The notes below the pieces were generated by a model. The model was given only the letters and a program-made list of their open reading frames with translations, was not told the DNA's origin and searched no databases. Both the position numbers and the translations under genes were made by a program. 64,000 bases of DNA from Amanita rubescens (taxonomy: Eukaryota; Basidiomycota; Agaricomycetes; Agaricales; Amanitaceae), in assembly GCA_015039365.1 (NCBI GenBank), contig WION01000154.1:1-64000 (forward strand), written 5' to 3'. Below, piece by piece: positions 36,361 to 48,378 of this stretch. Position 1 is the stretch's first letter. Each line of letters starts with the position of its first letter.

Positions 36361-36463
36361 CTGTGGCATCGTGAATGACGCAGGAAGTTTTTGACAATGC
36401 GAGACCCGACAAAACAGAAGCCTCCGGACCGAAATCATTAGTCGTGATGTAGGAGGGCAAGTT

Positions 36464-37668
36464 TTGGCGTACGGATGTAGGATAGTGGGGCAGAGGCTTC
36501 GGATTGGCTGCTGGGTGAGCTTTCTCAAGTATGTCCGGGAAGGTATCGGAAAGGTTGGACTATCCGAGTGGAAACGCGTCGATTCGGACGATGACGAGAT
36601 CCGACACTACTTATTCAGCCGACGTCGACAACATGACAGGGTATCAACCTTTCAGCCTAGAATCCCACTCATGGGCGTCCGAGAATTTCCGATACTCAAT
36701 TCTTCCCATAGATTACCGGGACGAATAGAGTTGAGTGAGTCTTTGAGGAACGGGGACGGGTCATGTTTCGTTAGACTCAGGGCAGGTGCGTTCGAGTCGT
36801 CCTTCTCTTTCCAATGACCACAACGCTAACTGTCACGATTCACCCTCCTAGAAACTTCTATCAAGCTTTCGAGAACCGTATCAAGGGCCAAGGCGCAAAA
36901 ATTGTGACTAAATCTCATTCTACCGTTCACCAGTCCCCTACCACACCATTGTCCAGTCCCGCAAACTGGTAAAGGATGCGCATCAATGGCATCTTTGCTC
37001 GACGTGTCGGAGGATCCCGGGCCGGATCCTACCGGACTTCTGCCGCCACACAAACCCGCACGATTGCAACTCATATCCCTTCCATTTTGCGCGAAATCAG
37101 CTTACAGACTATGTACAAAGACAAGCGGAAGTTGGTAACAATTAGAATGCGGAATTCGTTACTCAAACGACAACAAACCGGATGATCGTGATGGAGGTTG
37201 TCCGTGAGCTGCTGAAACGGGTGCTAGGCACTCCTCAGTGCGTTTTCTCATCACTGACTAGTTACTTTTGCTAGATGCGCCGGCAGGCTCGACATCATTC
37301 AGCCCGATCACGCTTTATGGGCCCTTCTCCAACCTACCTTGGGGTCGCTGCAAGGAGGACCACGTTGCATACGGAGGCTTGCCAGATCCGACTTGTAAGG
37401 GTAATTGTTTTGAGGATGCCTGCTCTACGCGGCGGATGGGTCGCCGTCGAATCCACACGGTGTTTCCTAGATGCTGTTCGTGCAAACCCCCACACGTCCT
37501 GTGCTTAAACGTGACATTTCAAGTCGCTCTATCCATTCTAGGACTCTTGACGAAGGTGGATCGAAACTTTACGCCGTATACTTCGTGGTGGACTCAACCA
37601 ATCCATGGTTTATTTCCTTACTTCTGATACGTCCCCGCACTGGCCTCGAAGCATCCAACTAAGGCTGT
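36464..37668 (+). pseudogene. Relic of an unrecognised multi-copy gene (copy A)
   Basis: Fragments in several frames match a second copy on the minus strand at 59.9-63.0 kb. FYQAFEN (near 36855) matches 62.75 kb, HIPSILREISLQ (near 37070) matches 60.6 kb, and DAPAGSTSFSPITLYGPFSN (near 37275) matches NAPAGLTSFSLITLYGPFSN at about 60.4 kb. Order is conserved. Frames are broken here, so it is not a working gene. Function unknown. Confidence 0.5.
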
Positions 37669-37765
37669 CCATATGCGGGACTTTCTAAGTACCCCACATC
37701 GGAAAAATTGCCCGGGCGAAGGATTCATAGAAGGGACGTAATTCTCGCGGGGCTATCAAATGTTT
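37490..37765 (+). repeat. Diverged direct repeat, right copy
   Basis: Partner of 36110-36360; it overlaps the end of the relic and has a short match (cttgacgaagg) to the second relic copy near 60.1 kb. Confidence 0.55.
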
Positions 37766-39064
37766 CCGATTTATTACAGATGCCCTTACTGCAACCTGAG
37801 ACCTCCTGAGACTCAGAATATTTCTATTTAAGAATAATTGTTGCATCCTTGCGTTGCAAGAACCTCTAGCCGAGTGGTCACATCAATTGAAATATTTCCC
37901 CATAAATACGCAGGTTGGACGTGCAATAAGGACGCTTTTTTGCCATTTGGGATACTGAGCGCATCGCCCGCGGAGATCTTCTACATGGCCGATGTCCAAA
38001 CATTACGATATCCTACTAAAGGTCCTATTCCCCGCTTTGATTATTGGGAGAAATTCAACTTCTCCGGATCGTTATCAGTCCTGACAAGCAGATACATGTT
38101 TCAGGTGCAAGACCCTGTATCCAATGGGTCACGGCCACAAACGGTGATCGCTTGAAGCGATTGTTCGGACCCGGGGGCAATTTTTCTGCCCTTCGTGCTC
38201 GGGATAACAACCATCCGGGGGGGGGGGGGTTCTCAACGTGAAGCCCAACTTCAGAGGTCACGACGATTCTTCGAATCAAGGATTGTAGCCGCTGAGGAGT
38301 TGCATCATCGGGGAGATTCTATATGTCCAAGCAACCCATTTGTTGTTACGTCTTATCCCGCTCCGTAGGAAGATTAAGCTCCTGACTTGCTATCTCTTTT
38401 CAAGTTGAACGATGCAATTTATGGGTCCACCTGGACCTCGTGGTTCAGGTAGGCGCTAATCAATTCTATATGATACTATATACTATCCTTTTGCTCGCGC
38501 GATCGTGCCGCGGAATGAAGGCGAACATAGGGCCATCGCCGACGTCCTTCAAACTGTCGTGAATCGTGTCGAATTTACTCATCGCGTGCCAGAGGTCCTG
38601 GATACCACCCAGTTTGGCGCTTTGCGGGTAGGGTGTTATGACTGGGGCAAAGCGAAAGCCTTCAGATCAAACACCAGGGAGGTCGACAATAGTGATATGA
38701 GGTTATTGACTCCATAATCGCCTCCTGAAATGGATGGATCAGACCAAGATGAAGATGGCGCGCCGCCACGTCAGGCGAAGACAAAGATATCAAAGACACG
38801 ATTATTGCTTTCGGACATACGTGGCCCGCAATGGTTCCCCCTGTTGAAGGAGTAGCCAATGCAAGCAAGGTGAGGTACAGGAAGTGCTGAAATAGATGCC
38901 AGTGTGCTTATTGCGCTCGGTCCCAGGCTAATCAACGCTAACTCCACGGGAAGTCCAATCGTTGCCACAACAACCGGCAACCGCAGTACAATGAGAGATA
39001 CAATTTGCGCAACTTGTCCGACGAGACTGAGTCCGCAATCCTTGTTGTTATCGCATAGTATAGA
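37766..39064. other. Gene-poor stretch
   Basis: Contains the SINE-like copy at 38.1 kb and a 14-base G-rich run near 38218. The minus strand at about 38771-39060 encodes a hydrophobic stretch (SLIVLRLPVVVATIGLPVEL) that may be membrane-spanning, but no family is clear and no start is visible. It may belong to the PDI-like relic next door or to nothing. Confidence 0.3.
38105..38215 (+). mobile_element. SINE-like tRNA-derived repeat, copy 5
   Basis: Plus strand: ccaatgggtcacggccac (A-box region), gatcgcttgaagcgattg, then caatttttctgcccttcgtg, matching the T-run and downstream block of copy 4. The B box is degraded (tgttcggacc). Confidence 0.5.
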
Positions 39065-40236
39065 CTAACGTGCCTGATTATAGTGTGATATACATTCCAA
39101 AAATACGTGGACACTGGAATTACATGCGATAAAATAGAAGGTTTTCATATTCTTTTCGAGTCCTAGTTGTTTTTGAATGTTCGCGTTCGCGTTCAGGGTG
39201 ATTCCGAAGCTCATTTTCCCGTAGTATTGGTTGGCAAGGACCCTCCAAGAAAACGGTATTACCTCCGCACGCACGAGAAGCAGTGCACGGTATTTAGGCT
39301 CGCCCTCTTTCACGAGGGCCTAAAAGACCGAATTAAATCATCTCATTACGAATATGTGTGCGAGTATATGCACGCACGCTCTGGACATGAGCACTGATAT
39401 CGTGGTTGGAAATCTTGTCCACTTTATCTAATATCAAGCCTTTCTGTTTGTCCTGTTTCTTAACGGCCGGTTCACGTATCTAAGGATCGAATTGAGTCCT
39501 CGCGAGTATATATGTGAGTATTTCCACGCACTTTGTCCGCCCATGCAGTGATGCCCTTGATGTCGTTGAGCACGACTATGTAATTGGGCACCGCTCCCTG
39601 TACCTGAGAGATGATGTCTTTTGGCAGGAGAGTTTGTTCGGGTAACACTACAGTTTTTAGCTCCGTGCCTCTAGGGAAAACCTTCCAAATTCAAAGACAA
39701 CCTTCCTGGGCGCTTATCAAACTTAGACGGCTTACCATGACAGACACCCTGAAGAGAGACTCTTTAGTATTTATTTTCTACAAAGCCAATTAGTGTTACT
39801 CCAAAACACGTCAAGAAAAATCTTACCAGTTCCTCGCACAATGATTCGTCCAAGTCCTTATCACAATTGACTGCGAATGACGAAACCAGCGGATGAAGTT
39901 GCTCTGCAGCTTCAATATAGTGAGAAAGTGATGTTTTATCAGCCTAAGGCCGGCAAACCACTGTAGAACAGAATGTCGACAGGTTCCACATCGACATACC
40001 AGCGAAGACGAATAGAATGCAACTATGTTCGTTCGCTAACGGTCCATGGTGTCAAACTCTTAGTCAACTCCCTCTAAACGAAAAGAATCGATGTAACTCA
40101 CTTTCACCTTTATTTCTTTCCAGAAAGTATTTTTGTGAAGTGTCTTTACCCACTTGTTTGGTTGAATTGTGAATCGCACTGCAAATACCACTGGCATAAC
40201 CAGAGACAACGCCAGCAAGTTAGTAAGCGTCCGCAT
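39065..40236 (-). pseudogene. PDI/thioredoxin-like ER protein without CxxC, probably decayed
   Basis: The start at 40236 gives a signal peptide (MRTLTNLLALSLVMPVVFA). Exons 40102-40236, 40000-40035 and 39827-39943 close in phase and read NIVAFYSSSL then ADKTSLSHYIEAAEQLHPL and FAVNCDKD, the layout of the first thioredoxin domain of Mpd1/ERp38-like disulfide isomerases. The usual CGHC is replaced by residues without cysteine. Next comes GVCHGFP with a stop directly after, where relatives continue with TVK.FPRG; FPRGTELK follows in another frame, suggesting a deletion between two TTTTCCC runs. A C-terminal domain is readable (ALLLVRAEVIPF, WRVLANQYYGKMSFG), ending near 39065. Even intact, it could not have been an oxidoreductase through this site. 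It lies 295 bp from the transposon at 40531. Confidence 0.6.
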
Positions 40237-40522
40237 CGTCCAACAGGTTTCGGAATGGGGGGAATCTGGGAGTGGGGACCCTGGATGTAGCCACTGCGCG
40301 GTGCGTGGAACGTGACCGTAATAACCAGTCGGCCTACCCTCCGACATCGCTGCGGTACGCAATCATATCAATGATTGAATGATTCGCCCTGTTCCGCATC
40401 AGTGCTGAGTGCTGCCGAGTGAGCAATATCTAGTCGGAGTTCGAATATTGGTCAGAAGGGAACAAGTCGGAAGCTGTCGGAAGTCGGTTGGTCCTATTCA
40501 AGCCATGCAGTTCCAATGGCTG

Positions 40523-40530
40523 GTTCAAGG
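40523..40530. repeat. Left target-site duplication of the 9.6-kb transposon
   Basis: gttcaagg, repeated exactly at 50131-50138. Confidence 0.85.
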
Positions 40531-42128
40531 AGGACCCCCGATAATACCCCTTGAGGTTTGTTTGGAAAAGTTGCCAATTTTGAGCCCAACGTCCGGACGG
40601 ATTTTATCCCCATTTGGGTTTTGCCGTCCGGACAGAAACAATCATTAGCTCGGCGGGCGGGAATCCGTCCGGACCCATAAAACAAACATAGGGGAGGGGC
40701 GCGCCGGAACTAAACTAAATCTTACTAGTACTACAAATCTAATTCACCATCGCCATCGGCTTCTGTCGCAGCTGACCTCCGCTTGTTGAATAACTTGATA
40801 GCTTGTTTAATCTTCTCAGATTCGCGTGACAAGTCATTGAAAAGGGCAACATCGGTAGCGTTTGTCATCTCCACACCAGTAGTTGTGGTTTTGACTTTTG
40901 AAGTGAGGGTATAGAGGATCTGTATCGGGGCCATAAGTTCAAACATCTTCGTTTGCAATAGCGCAGTTGTCATGGGTATGCTTCGGAACTGTGGTCCAAT
41001 AATCCGTTGGAAGACTTGAATTCCAACTCGAGAGAGTGCCGATATATTTGAATGGTCGGTTACAGCCTGGTGCATCCCTCTTTTTCCACTTGACTTTGCA
41101 TAAAGAGATGTAACTGCAGAAACCATGAGTCAGTAACCGTCAGTAGCGTAATAGTATGAGTAAACTCGAAATCAACTACTTGCCTTGTCCAAGAACCAAT
41201 CCTAAGTTTGATGATGAAAACGCGATAACAAAATCTGACAAGCAGATTGGACGGAGGGCAGAAATCCCGGCATTGAGCACCATAGAGAGATGTGGTAATT
41301 TGACACGAGTGAAACAGTCCTTGCGACGGGTGGCTGCCTGTGTAAAGTTGATTAAATTAGACGACGAGCATGTTCAGTCGGTGAATAACTTACTTTAGCT
41401 GCTACAGCGGTTGCTGCGGCTGCAGCGTTTGCCGAGTTTCCAGTGCGCGACAAGTCTGCCAAGTTGTCCTGCCATCGCGCGATCCGGTCCTGCCCTGCCA
41501 CTGCCGTAGATACATAATCTTTGTACTCATTCATCACGTCATGAAACTCTTGAATAATTTTCCTCCGTAGAGAGGTTGATGGATCCAGGGAATTGGTTCG
41601 AGTTCGAACACCTGTTGCAGCTTGCTTGGTTTGATTACGACGATGCAAGGCAACTAACGTGTTAAATGAGAGGTCCTCAATGGTAGCAATTCCCTGACCA
41701 AACGACTTGCTTGGCTCTTTTGATACGTCAACGTTAACTGGTGGGAGATCCAACTTGAAGGTTTCCCGGGCCCACACAAGTCCTTTCAAGGCTTGACGCT
41801 CTTCAGCACTCATTTGATCTTCGCCTTCATCAAATTCGCTATTACAAAAAGACCGACTTATCAATACAACCATTTATGGATTAGTGATCAAGACGGTCTT
41901 CTCAATACGAAATGCACTCACATTGTCGTAGCTTCATCAGCAGTAACAGCTAGGGCTGCACACGTCAAGTTCGCAAATTTCTTCTTGCATGAGAGCGGTA
42001 ACTTGCTAGTTTCCGCTGATTCCCACAGATCCAACAGTTCTTGCAGTTCCTGAGCCTCTGATTCCCCCTCATCGTCTATTCCCTCCAAATTCTCCGTGTC
42101 CTGAAGGCCAATTTCGTCCACCTGGGTC

Positions 42129-42136
42129 GCTGGAGC
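42129..42136. repeat. Left target-site duplication of nested hAT-like element 1
   Basis: gctggagc, repeated exactly at 43719-43726. Confidence 0.85.
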
Positions 42137-43718
42137 TAGTGTTGTTGCCGGCTCAGCTTCAAGCTGCGAGCCAGTTGAGCTGAGCCAATCGGGAGCTGAG
42201 CTGGAGCTGAATTTTCAAAGCCAGCTACAGCCGGCTAGAGCCGGCTGTAGCCGGCATCCCAGTACTGATCCACAGGTAAACCCCCTGCCTCTAGTAAAGC
42301 CCCCCTGCATCACTTAAGCATTTAGGATGCTTTGTTTTGCTCGTTACTTGCATCAAGAGGGTTGGGGAGTAGTGGCTGCATGGGTAAGGTCTGGGAACAA
42401 GGTAAGTAAAGATTTGATCATATCTCAGCCATTTCTTGACGGATTCCCTTCAATATAGGATCATCTGAAAGCTCTTTCCAAGCTTATTCTCGACGTCTTA
42501 ACCGTTTGGCACCGCGCGCACTTGATTCCGCCCGTTAAGGCAGAGCTGAGTCGCACCATATGTTTTCTTTTATCATATCTCCCCCATTTCCCGACGCTTT
42601 TGCTTCAATCTTGGACCATTTAGAAGCGATTTTGGCCCTCTTTCTCGTCGCATTGACCGCTTGATGCGGCGCGCTTTCGTTCTTTTGCTATTCATCAATC
42701 TTTCATTCAAATTGTATTTTACATGCTTGTGGGGTCATATCTCACTCATTTATGGTCAGTTTCACTCCAATTATGTCGCATTCAGAAGCATTTTCTCAAC
42801 ACATAGGCAAGCCGCAACTTAATGCATTGCAAGCACTTTTGGCCAGGATGCCAGGTAATTACAGTAATGAGACATAATGATACCTAGCCTATTTTATCAC
42901 AGTCCACTCATAGCTTGAAATGCCAATGGAAATAACTTTAATCTATGTGAATTTAATAGAATTACATGCAAAACTGGACCTACATGAGGAAAAACCAGTA
43001 CTGAGTATACAGATTTGTGAATAATGAGACAATGAATTTGCAGAGCATAAAGCGGTCACTACATCGAGAAATAGGGTGAAAAGCACTTCTAAATGGTGCA
43101 GGATTGAAGTAAACCATTGAGAAACAGATGGGATATGATAAAAATAGTTTTGAAGGAAAGATTGATGAATAGCGAAAGAACGAAAGCGCGCCGCATCAAG
43201 CGGTCAATGCGACGAGAAAGAGGGCCAAAATCGCTTCTAAACGGTCCAAGACCGAAGCAAAAGCGTCGGGAAATGGGGGAGATATGATAAAAGAAAACAT
43301 ATGGTGTGACTCAGCTCTGCCTTAACGGGCGGAATCAAGTGCGCGCGGTGCCAAACGGTTAAGACGTCGAAAATAAGCTTGGAAAGAGCTTTCAGATGAT
43401 CCTATATTGAAGGGAATCCGTCAAGAAATGGCTGAGATATGATCAAATCTTTACTCACCTTGTGCCCAGACCCTACCCTGGCTTCCAGTCATGCAGCCAG
43501 CACTCTCCAACCTTCCTGAGGCAAGGGATAGGCGAAGCAAAGGTTCGAAAATGCCTACAATGCCTGAGGAGGCATTTACCTGGGGCAGGGCATCGGTTGC
43601 TTGAAAACCATAGCCAGAGCCGGCTATAGCTGGCTCTGGGAGCCGAGCCGAGCCGAAAAATCGGCTCCGGTGACTAAGCTGAGCCGAAGCCGAGCTCAGC
43701 CGAGCCCCAACAACACTA
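42137..43718. mobile_element. Non-autonomous hAT-like element 1 (giant inverted repeat)
   Basis: The ends are tagtgttgttg and its complement caacaacacta, with 8-bp target copies. The termini are full of gagccgagccg-type repeats, as in hAT subterminal regions. Internally, about 42385-42725 and 43135-43470 are a nearly perfect inverted repeat of some 335 bp, with only scattered mismatches, so most of the element can fold on itself. The central 400 bp continues the pairing weakly. No coding capacity is visible. It sits inside the transposase exon. Confidence 0.85.
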
Positions 43719-43726
43719 GCTGGAGC
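43719..43726. repeat. Right target-site duplication of nested hAT-like element 1
   Basis: gctggagc, partner of 42129-42136. Confidence 0.85.
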
Positions 43727-46700
43727 TGAATACCAAGCTGCTATACTTGGAAGAGAAGCAAATGGACCGGTACCATATAGCTGCGGAACTGAAACACCAA
43801 GAAGCGCAATGAGACTCTCGCTCTCATGCGCGGCTTGTTCCGCTGCCATAGCAATGTCTGCGTCGGATGGAAATGCACATAATGCGCGCAGATCCATGCC
43901 TTTTGTGTCCGTATATGTATGTGCGTAACCACCAGCCCGTGCATTGGCGTTATGGTTTATGCCATGTAGGGTACTATGCCGGAGTTGTATGCGCAATTTA
44001 GGGATCATTTGGAAGAAGTCAAGCGCTGTGAAGTCTTTGACAATTTGACGGGCAGCTCCAAACACATGTTCGCACACCTCAGTGGAATGTAGCCATGGGA
44101 CGAAAGGCGTCATTCCACTTTCAAGACGAAGATGGTCACGGAAGATGTAGATAAGTCCCAAGAAACCATCAATAATGAGTCGAGTAATGTCTATGGCCTC
44201 ACGGGAAATGAAATACTGAGCCCGCTTGTATTGTGCTACAGTAAGGTATCGATCCCATGCGTCAAGGAAAAAGCGAGCTCGGAGGACCATCTTGACCCTT
44301 TCGTGGTGTATGAGAAAACGATTCTGGTATGCGTCTATGAGTTCTCCAAGAACAAACAGGTATAGGATGACCCCAATCCACTCGGGATGATTTTCATTGA
44401 GGTACTGGATGGTATCGGCAGAGAAAAGACGAGCTGCGGCATTGTCATCTTGTCTGTCAAGCCGTTCAACATCACGAATATATAAAGGAGCACCCTTTTC
44501 ACGTGCTATTTGGTGAATTTGCTCGTATTGCGCATAATGGTTCCCGAAGACAAGAAGACGGGCACCCGAGAAAAGATTGTTTCGGTATGTCTTTAATGCA
44601 TGTTTTGAATCTTGAACGGCGCATATCGGCTGGTCTTGAATGAACGGGATCCTAACCTTGATGTCCGGTGAATCAGCAATCGGATTTGGAATGTGATAAT
44701 CTTGCGTTCGGGACGCCCTTGCCACCAGGAGCTTCTGGACGCTTCGTTCGACCTCTGTTCCATCACAAGCATATGAAACTACTTGGATCCTGTGCATCAA
44801 GAGACCGTCAAGAATGGTCTCCAGAAGGGTAAATAGGGACGGCGCATTCATATCATCTGATATAGGCAATGCCGCTACAATGATTGGGCTGATGCCCGGA
44901 ATTGGGATGCTGAGGCACCAAAGTCGTATCTATCAATTACTTTAGTTAGAATTGCATTGAAATGAATTACTTTGCGACGTACTTTTGTTGCTTTCTTTAG
45001 CTTGGCTTGCTCAATGAGTCACAATGACTGATCTCACATCCTCGGGGTTTGGTACGTGATACCGTCCGTCAACGCCTCCAACGATGTAATGAGATTGTTC
45101 TTTTGCATCCCAATAAAGACGGAAAGTGCTAAGTAGCTTAGTGTCGTCGCAGCATAGGCAAACTGGTCCTTTATAGCCAAGCAAACTCAGGTGCTCCTCG
45201 ACAAGCGAAAATGTTCTGTCGCATATGGTCATCGGAAACCTGGGCTCTCGAGCCTCTTTTTGCCTTGAATGTTAGATTTAATACTCTTCTTTGATATGAA
45301 AAGGATAGTTCTGTAGCTCACCGGAAACTTCGAATAGTTCTACCGGGCAAAAAGTCCAGCAGTACTCGATAAGTTCGTGGACTATGTGTGCTGATAATAT
45401 GACATAATTCATCCCAAGCAGGCGCATATTTGAAATTTTGCATGCCAACGCCTCGTTCTTCTTTTTCGTATTTAGTGACCACGGCTTCCACCAAGCCGTT
45501 GAACACATCGTTATTGTATTTCCCACGTAAAACACCAAGTGCATAGCGCACACAGGGTGATTGTTTAGCGACATCCTTTGGAACGTTTATTGGAAAATTG
45601 GGCCTGACAGGATATTAGACTTACAGGCGTCTCCAGAATCTCTTTGACTCCGATGGTCCTAGCGTAGATTTGACCAAGGACAGGATCTCGATGCATTTTG
45701 GGGGTGAAAGCATAGTTGCTTTCATCCTTGACCTGACGGTTGATAGCACTCCTGAATGTATTATTTTTCAGCACCGATAAGCATGGAGCGCATGGTAGAA
45801 TGCGACCAGAAGCTGGTGAGTCCACAACTTTCTCACGTACACAGCTTGCTGCGAAAACACGTAAACGACGATGGTCGTTTTTCCACACGTGTCGTGCTTG
45901 TTGCAGGTCTGTCACTTCATCCTTCGCTTCTGGGGCAAGCTCGCTGAAGCTACAGCCAAAACGTTCTTTGGAAATGACCGTGACGGATTGACTACCACCA
46001 CCAGATGCAGATGTGCGGTAAAGATAGGAAGGGATGCGGCTATCCTCAGCCTCGGTGAGTCCAGGGCATGGAACTGTATGAACGGTTCTGGTTGGTTGAA
46101 CCTTCTCTTTTTCCTTTAGACCCGCTTCTTTGCTTTGTTTACGGAATCCAAAGGAGAACAGACTCGGAGAACACGACGCAGTCTGAACGGATGGCTTCCG
46201 CTTCCGATTACCGGGCGTACAGGTTTTCATGTGCTCCTTGAACCGTGTAGTATCTCCTACGTCTTTCATCTTGATATATTCACCACAGATCGAATGTCGC
46301 ACTGATCGTGGATTCCTTTCATCAAACTCGACAAGATTATCTAGCTGTCTGAGTTTTTCCTTCCAAACCTCCCTTGCGTTTTGGTCAATAACAAGAGTAC
46401 CGTCATTTAAAGCTTTCCATCGCTCTCTAGCATGGATGGAAGATCTACTCTGTCCTGGTACGGATGATTGAACAGGCTGTGTTCGTTCTGTACTCGTGTT
46501 CAGGTCATCAGATGTAGGAAGGCCAGTAGCATCAAATTTCCGTTTCAATCCTCGCTGATATCCACGCTGAAGATCATGCGAAGCACGTTCTTGATTCTGG
46601 GCATCCGAGCTTTCCAGAGGTAAAATTTTCGTTACGCTATGGTCTTCTTCATCTGACTGATGATCATCTATGTCCACATCCACTCCCGGCACTGATACAA

Positions 46701-48370
46701 CATCGCTTCCATCTCTGCTTTCAAGATCACTATCAGAGGCATATAATGACATCCTTTCCGAATCATCAAGCTCATTATCAACGTCTGGTATGAATGGGTT
46801 GAGGAAACTCTCGATCGTGATGCGTGAATCACGACCGGGATACTAATTAGCAGAATCTCAGTATTACTGACGTGAAACTTCTGTAGGTACGTACATTATC
46901 TTTAATGCAATGTTTCGCTATCTTGACGAACCAGTCAATTCGGCTGACTACTGCATGTGAACCGGATAGTAGGCAATCTCCAAATAAAGCATGCGCGAAT
47001 GTGTTGATGACGAACAAACCGCAACTGAAAGTGTCGCGCTGCATTCCATGTGGCAACGAGTTACCGCAGTATGTTGGTGTCATATTAAAATGATGGTGGA
47101 GCCATTTACGAATATTTGCCATGAGCTTTTTCGGCGGTGGGTACAGCACGCTTTCGTCATTGCATAGTGAGTCGCCTGGTGAATATAAGAATTAGTAACT
47201 CAATTGAATCTCAGTTTAATATATGCCATCACGCACCGAAACTAACTGACCCATCACCGAAGTTTATACAGCCCGAAATCCAGTGATGACCACCAAGATT
47301 GGCTGGGAAGTATATTTTCTCGATCTTCTGCTCCCTAATGATTTTTTCAAAATGCAGAAGGCTTCCTGTTTTGAGCTGCGCAAGTTGATTGCTAGCAGAG
47401 AGTGTGGATGCGAAGATGAGGGGAACAATAAGAACTTTCGACGCTACGTCTGGGTAATGTTCTTGTGCGCGCTCATTTAGTTGTTCCACCATGATATCCA
47501 TCTGATCAGTTGAGAGCCAGGCCGTACTGAGGAAGGGTTGCAACTGGGATATTGTGACCGTTGACCGAAGGCATGTCAGCTGTGCGTCCCACCCCACTGA
47601 CCCAAGGAGCTCGGATGCACGAGTATAGATATCGAGTCGCTCTTCGTCCGTGTCCTGAAGTTGTTGACGAGACAGCCAGCCACAGCTGCGCATCCATGCT
47701 TTCTGCGTGCGGATTGCGTAGGCCATTTTTTTCCAGTAGGTGAGCACCCAGAGCGGAAGCCGCTCTTTATCATCGCCAGCACGCTGATCTATGACTGATC
47801 TCGCACCCCCTAGCCACAACTGATCAAGGGCCGAATCCAGCTCCCGGAGGAACACCTCATTTGGAATTGGGCGATGTCTCAGGGTTTTGATATCGATGTT
47901 CGGCTCTTCTTCGCTAAACCACTTGTTCGCCTTGTACATGATGAAGCCGGAAGATACTTGAGGGAGGTTGAACTGAGTAAGTTGATCTATTGGGGTATGG
48001 GCAGGAGGTAGGAGAGCGGCAGCAGCTTCTGGTAAGGATAGCTCTTTTTGTCGAGTCAACACCACTTCGATTGGAAGTGGACTAGGAGGCTTTCCTTTTC
48101 CTTGACCCATATTCTTGTCTAGAGAGTGTGCTGGTATACCAGTTATATCTTTTTTGTGTTTTGCGTCCATCGACGAATAATTTTTTAGAGATATCAAAAT
48201 TTACAATTTTCGACTATGTTGTGTCTTACTAATAAGAAAAAATAGTAACACATCCAAGGCCCGAACCCTCGACATTCGAAATCGCACTTGAGGACCTTTA
48301 CCGTTGCACCATGCACACGTCCGGACGCCGGAAACAATCGTAGGCAAGTCGCAGACGCTACGTCCGGTTG

Positions 48371-48378
48371 ATGGCAAC
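48371..48378. repeat. Left target-site duplication of nested hAT-like element 2
   Basis: atggcaac, repeated exactly at 50004-50011. Confidence 0.85.

Larger units (their letters stand above)
40731..48170 (-). pseudogene. Ulp1 protease-transposase fusion gene of the transposon
   Basis: The start ATG at 48170 gives MDAKHKKDITG. Exons 47237-48170, 46895-47175, 46842-45625, 45575-45322 and from 45263 close in phase. Exons 1-2 hold a C48/Ulp1 fold: GGHHWISGCINFGDG (His), SFGDSL (Asp), QRDTFSCGLFVIN (Gln and Cys). An acidic linker and a zinc-finger-like segment (CGEYIK..H..C) follow, then an RNase H-like transposase: LCCDDTKLL, SYACDGTEVE, a DSKHALKTYRNNL insertion, and FVPWLHSTEVCEH. The C-terminal part is helical and ends ELDL at 40731; one intron near 41.2 kb uses a GC donor (caag|gcaagt). 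About 1780 residues. Broken by one extra base near 45012 and by the element at 42137-43718. Removing that element and one target copy restores the frame exactly (SAPA joined to TQVDEIG). Confidence 0.78.

Noticed and set aside
36110..37765. An LTR retrotransposon bounded by the 36.1 and 37.5 kb repeats
   Set aside because: No TG..CA ends, no primer binding site or polypurine tract, and no gag/pol similarity between them; a partial duplication is equally likely.
38218..38232. Long G-run as a G-quadruplex or regulatory site
   Set aside because: A single homopolymer run next to a SINE-like copy; too little to support a function.
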